Position numbers and translations under genes: made by a program. Shown piece after piece: positions 60,846-64,000 of a stretch of 64,000 nucleotides of DNA (its first letter is position 1; each line of letters begins with the position of its first letter). The DNA comes from Notospermus geniculatus. Taxonomy: Eukaryota; Nemertea; Pilidiophora; Heteronemertea; Lineidae. The stretch spans positions 393,923-457,922 of the forward strand of contig NMRB01000159.1 in assembly GCA_002633025.1 (NCBI GenBank), written 5' to 3'. The notes under the pieces were generated by a model. It saw only the letters and a list, made by a program, of their open reading frames with translations. It made no database searches and had not been told where the DNA came from.

Positions 60846-62430
60846 CCCACTGCATGCACTGTGGAGTGTCATCGGTGATGTCACCATTGTATGGTGCGGA
60901 TTTGATGACGTCACAGGTGTGTGTGTAGATTTGTGCTTCTTGCATGCAGAGAATTGAAGAACAGCCATAATGCCACAGCATGTCATGCAGACAGACTGAG
61001 CATGTGAGCTTTCTACTTACTTCATGACCATGATGACCTGACTTTTCCTGCTTTACACTTTACACTTTACAACTTCGGCCTCGGCGGCTTATTTAACCAG
61101 GTGGGTACAACTTTTATGCAACTGAAACCACGGTTTAGGCTAGGCCTACTACTAGCCTAGGCCCTGGCTATATATAGGCCTAGGCAGCTGCCTATATAGC
61201 AGTATAGCCCTAGGCCTACTAGGCCTAGGCTAGGCCTAGGTCGTCCCTAGCCTAGGAGCATGGGAGGGTTGGGTAGGCCTAGGCTGCTAGGTAGGGCAGG
61301 CCCTAGGCCTAGGCCCCTAATATTTGCCTAGGCCTAGGCCCCTAATATTTGCCTAGGCCCTAGGCTACAGTGTCAACTGGTGAAAGACTGCCTGCAGATA
61401 GCTACCGGTACCGGTAGGCCTAGTAGGCCCCCTACGTATGCCAAGGCACAGGCCCCAGGCCCCTGTGAAGTTGTGTTTGGGCCTAGGCCTAGCTACGCCT
61501 ACGGTAATCCAAGCTTTTTTTATGTTAGCCTATACCCTAGGGGAGTAGGCTTCGGCCTACCCGGCTTGGATTACCGTAGCTTGGCCCCAAACACAACTTC
61601 ACAGGGGCCTGTGTGTGTCCTATAATAGGCATGATGATAGGCTAGGCTAAATGCAATGAAGTTGGTAGCCTAGGCCTACCGGTAGGCCTACCATATCCTT
61701 CAAAGAATTACACTTTAAGGCCTATCCACTTTTTTTTTCAAACCCACTGCATGCACTGTGGAGTGTCATCGGTGATGTCACCATTGTATGGTGCGGATTT
61801 GATGACGTCACAGGTGTGTGTGTAGATTTGTGCTTCTTGCATGCAGAGAATTGAAGAACAGCCATAATGCCACAGCATGTCATGCAGACAGACTGAGCTT
61901 TCTACTTACTTCATGACCATGATGACCTGACTTTTCCTGCTTTACACTTTACACTTTACAACTTCGGCCTCGGCGGCTTATTTAACCAGGTGGGTACAAC
62001 TATGCAACTGAAACCACGGTTAGGCTAGGCCTACTACTAGCCTAGGCCCTGGGCCTGGCTATAGGCCTATAGGCCTAGGCAGCTGCCTATAGCAGTATAT
62101 AGCCCTAGGCCTAGGCCTACTAGGCCTAGGTCGTCCCTAGCCTAGGAGCATGGGAGGGTTGGGTAGGCCTAGGCTGCTAGGGCAGGCCCTAGGCCTAGGC
62201 CCCTAATATTTGCCTAGGCCTAGGCCCCTAATATTTGCCTAGGCCCTAGGCTACATACAGTGTCAACTGGTGAAAGACTGCCTGCAGATAGCTACCGGTA
62301 CCGGTAGGCCTAGTAGGCCCCCTACGTACGCCAAGGCACAGGCCCCAGGCCCCTGTGATTGTGAAGTTGTGTTTGGGCCTAGGCCTAGCTACGCCTACGG
62401 TAATCCAAGCTTTTTTTATGTTATACCCTA
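60846..62430 (+). repeat. Direct duplication of spacer, 897-bp offset
   Basis: CCCACTGCATGCACTGTGGA at 60846 recurs at 61743. The match runs about 690 bases through the TAGGCCTA-rich spacer to ATCCAAGC near 61510 and 62410. The first copy has the matching right arm of an inverted repeat (61445-61620); the second lost it. Confidence 0.85.
61130..61330. repeat. TAGGCCTA-rich low-complexity spacer
   Basis: Repeated GGCCTAGGCCTA-type words, including two copies of CCCCTAATATTTGCCTAGG. It is duplicated at 62020-62250. Confidence 0.8.
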
Positions 62431-62749
62431 GAAGGGGATAGCACACTGGGATTCCCATGACATCATTGTGGCAACTATATTTGGCGCATGCCCTGACTCG
62501 GGTCTGATCAGCGGTTCGGATGTAAAATTTCAGTCCCAACGAACGTCACGTGTGGCCACCAGGTGGCCATCTTGAAAAATTGAATTTTTGACATCTGTGA
62601 CCTAGGCAGGAAAGTAATTCTTGGTGTGTTCAGCTTTATCCTATCTGTCCTGATCCTTCATCATGAGAGTCACAGTACGGAGACTTATCACAGAGGTGAG
62701 TACAATGGCCCTGGCCATTTCATTTTGAATTATTTTTAACCTATTTCAG

Positions 62750-63770
62750 GTCACCGGATGCATACGATGCTTGGCAATCAAGTGGGTTACTATGTCTGCC
62801 GTCAAAGAGGCTTTTAAGGTGAGTTTTCTGCCTTCATATTGGCGTCATCGTCTCCAAGCAGGTAACGAAGCAGCAGGCTCGCGTGTGCGCATATTTTTCG
62901 GTGAGTTTTATGCCTCCCGAAAATACATGCGCATGCGAGCTGTCTGCTGAGCAAACGGTCTCGAATGTCTTTTTGCTCAGCAGATAGCTCATGTGCGGCA
63001 GGCTTTATATGCCCACTTTTGCATTACACAAAACAAATATTTTTTGCATTACACAACACAAATATTTTTTGCATTACACAAAACAAATATTTTTTGCATT
63101 ACACAAAACAAGTATTTTTTGCATTAAACAAAACAAATATTTTTTGTTCCACATTTGTTTGCCTTGCATATATTTAGCAAGGTTTCGCAAATCTGACGAA
63201 ACACGAAGTACGAAATTCAACTTCATTTCCAGGACCTGGTGTATTTCTGGAGATGGTTGCTACCACAAATGGCACTGCTGCCAGTGCTTCTTATAGCATT
63301 AGGACTGAGAGAGTTATGGTGCATCTTGAATTTAAAATTTCCACTTCGTATCTACAAAATCGATATGAAAGATAAATTTCAAAGTTTAATATTCACTCTA
63401 ACTCTCTCGGTGTAACGTCATAAGCTAAAAAATGCTCTTGCATTGCAGCAGGCGATATTTGCAGTACCAACCATCTCCTGAAATACATTACCGTATACGC
63501 AGATATTTTCGCGGGATAATATTTCACGAATTGAACACTTTTGTTCCGTTTCACGTGGATTAATGTTCGCGCAAGGGCAGGAAAGGGAACTGACTGGACT
63601 GTTGGGGGAAACTTTTATGCGTGTAATAATATTCGCGGTGAAAGTCCAATTTCGTACTTCGTATTTCATCAGACTTGCGAAACCTCCCTATTGTCAGGTC
63701 ACATCCAATATTGTCTTTCAGGTATTACAAGAAGCATATATCCGACTTCAACACGGACGATTTGGAGTAG
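62750..63770 (+). pseudogene. Array gene copy D, last two exons only
   Basis: Exon 3 (62750-62818, with Asp for Glu in AYDAW) and exon 4 (63722-63770, YYKKHISDFNTDDLE and stop) are present with splice sites. Exons 1 and 2 are replaced by a repeat fragment (about 62440-62727) that also ends in TGGCCCTGGCCATTTCATTT at the joint. The intron carries an expanded 25-bp repeat and a mariner-like fragment. No start codon in frame is visible. Confidence 0.8.
63021..63145 (+). repeat. Minisatellite, five 25-bp units in copy D intron
   Basis: Units read GCATTACACAAAACAAATAT then TTTTT. Copies A (near 52142) and C (near 58572) have one unit at this place. Confidence 0.92.
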
Positions 63771-64000
63771 ATGTCTACTGGCGCCATTTCCAAACAATGC
63801 CAGCAGATAGCGTGAAATTGCTGCGGTGTTCCTCACACTCCAACAGTTGCAGCTGTGGCACCTGTCAAAATCTGTAGTATCCCACAAGAGCATTTTGCAG
63901 TCAGATTACCGTGCTGTTTTCATATTAGGGGTTCGAGATTTGATCGTCCGTATCTTCTACAGAGCTAATAATGGTGTTTTTGGGGCTCAACTCTTGATAA

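Larger units (their letters stand above)
49740..64000 (+). repeat. Tandem array of large units carrying the winged-helix/P-like gene
   Basis: Copy A (about 49.74-54.8 kb), copies B/C (about 55.56-61.1 kb) and copy D (62.73 kb to the window end) share promoter-side sequence, introns, 3' flank, a foldback (52843-52977 and 59453-59584) and TAGGCCTA-rich spacers. Copies differ mainly by transposon insertions and small indels, pointing to recent duplication by unequal exchange. Confidence 0.9.

Noticed and set aside
62965-63296. ORFs rich in FFALHNTNIFCITQ-type repeats
   Set aside because: They are translations of the 25-bp minisatellite; the repeat length is not a multiple of three, so frames repeat by chance.

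Overview
This window looks like nuclear DNA of an invertebrate animal, most likely a marine deuterostome (echinoderm, hemichordate or lancelet type). The evidence is short exons in GT/AG introns, tRNA-derived SINEs, very many short inverted-repeat elements (MITEs and foldbacks), and swarms of the palindromes TAGGCCTA, ACATGT and ACCGGT. The organism call is an inference. There are no bacterial operons, rRNA genes or CRISPR arrays. Most of the window is intron or repeat.

Region 1 (about 0.2-29.6 kb, minus strand) is the 3' two thirds of a CARMIL gene (LRRC16 family, an actin capping-protein regulator). I assembled 18 exons by hand. Every junction has AG/GT signals and the reading phase is kept across all 17 joins, giving about 714 codons. 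These cover the last leucine-rich repeats, the helical domain, the capping-protein-binding and CARMIL-specific motifs, and part of the proline-rich tail. The N-terminal part (PH domain and most LRRs) and the extreme C-terminus are not seen. Introns are packed with MITEs, several of them nested.

Region 2 (29.6-31.4 kb) holds a 503-base run of N. The CARMIL gene loses its 5' half here, and so does the next gene on the opposite strand, so a large missing segment or a misjoin is likely.

Region 3 (31.4-36.1 kb, plus strand) is the 3' half of an SLC22-type (organic cation/carnitine-like) membrane transporter: five phase-consistent exons ending in a stop, plus two minisatellites in its introns.

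Region 4 (36.1-49.7 kb) has no gene I can support. It holds MITEs, three tRNA-derived SINEs or SINE-like copies, a 45-bp-class minisatellite, a 950-bp near-perfect palindrome, a duplicated inverted block, and degenerate remains of the array that follows.

Region 5 (49.7-64.0 kb, plus strand) is a tandem array of a four-exon gene. Copy A is intact (337 aa). Copy B is truncated, copy C is frameshifted, and copy D keeps only its last two exons. The predicted protein starts with an RFX-like winged-helix-type segment. It then has a Cys-rich middle and ends in a helical segment resembling the DNA-binding N-terminal part of P-element/THAP9-like transposases, with no catalytic domain. This array is the most interesting system in the window. 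Comparing its units gives empty and filled sites for several transposon insertions.
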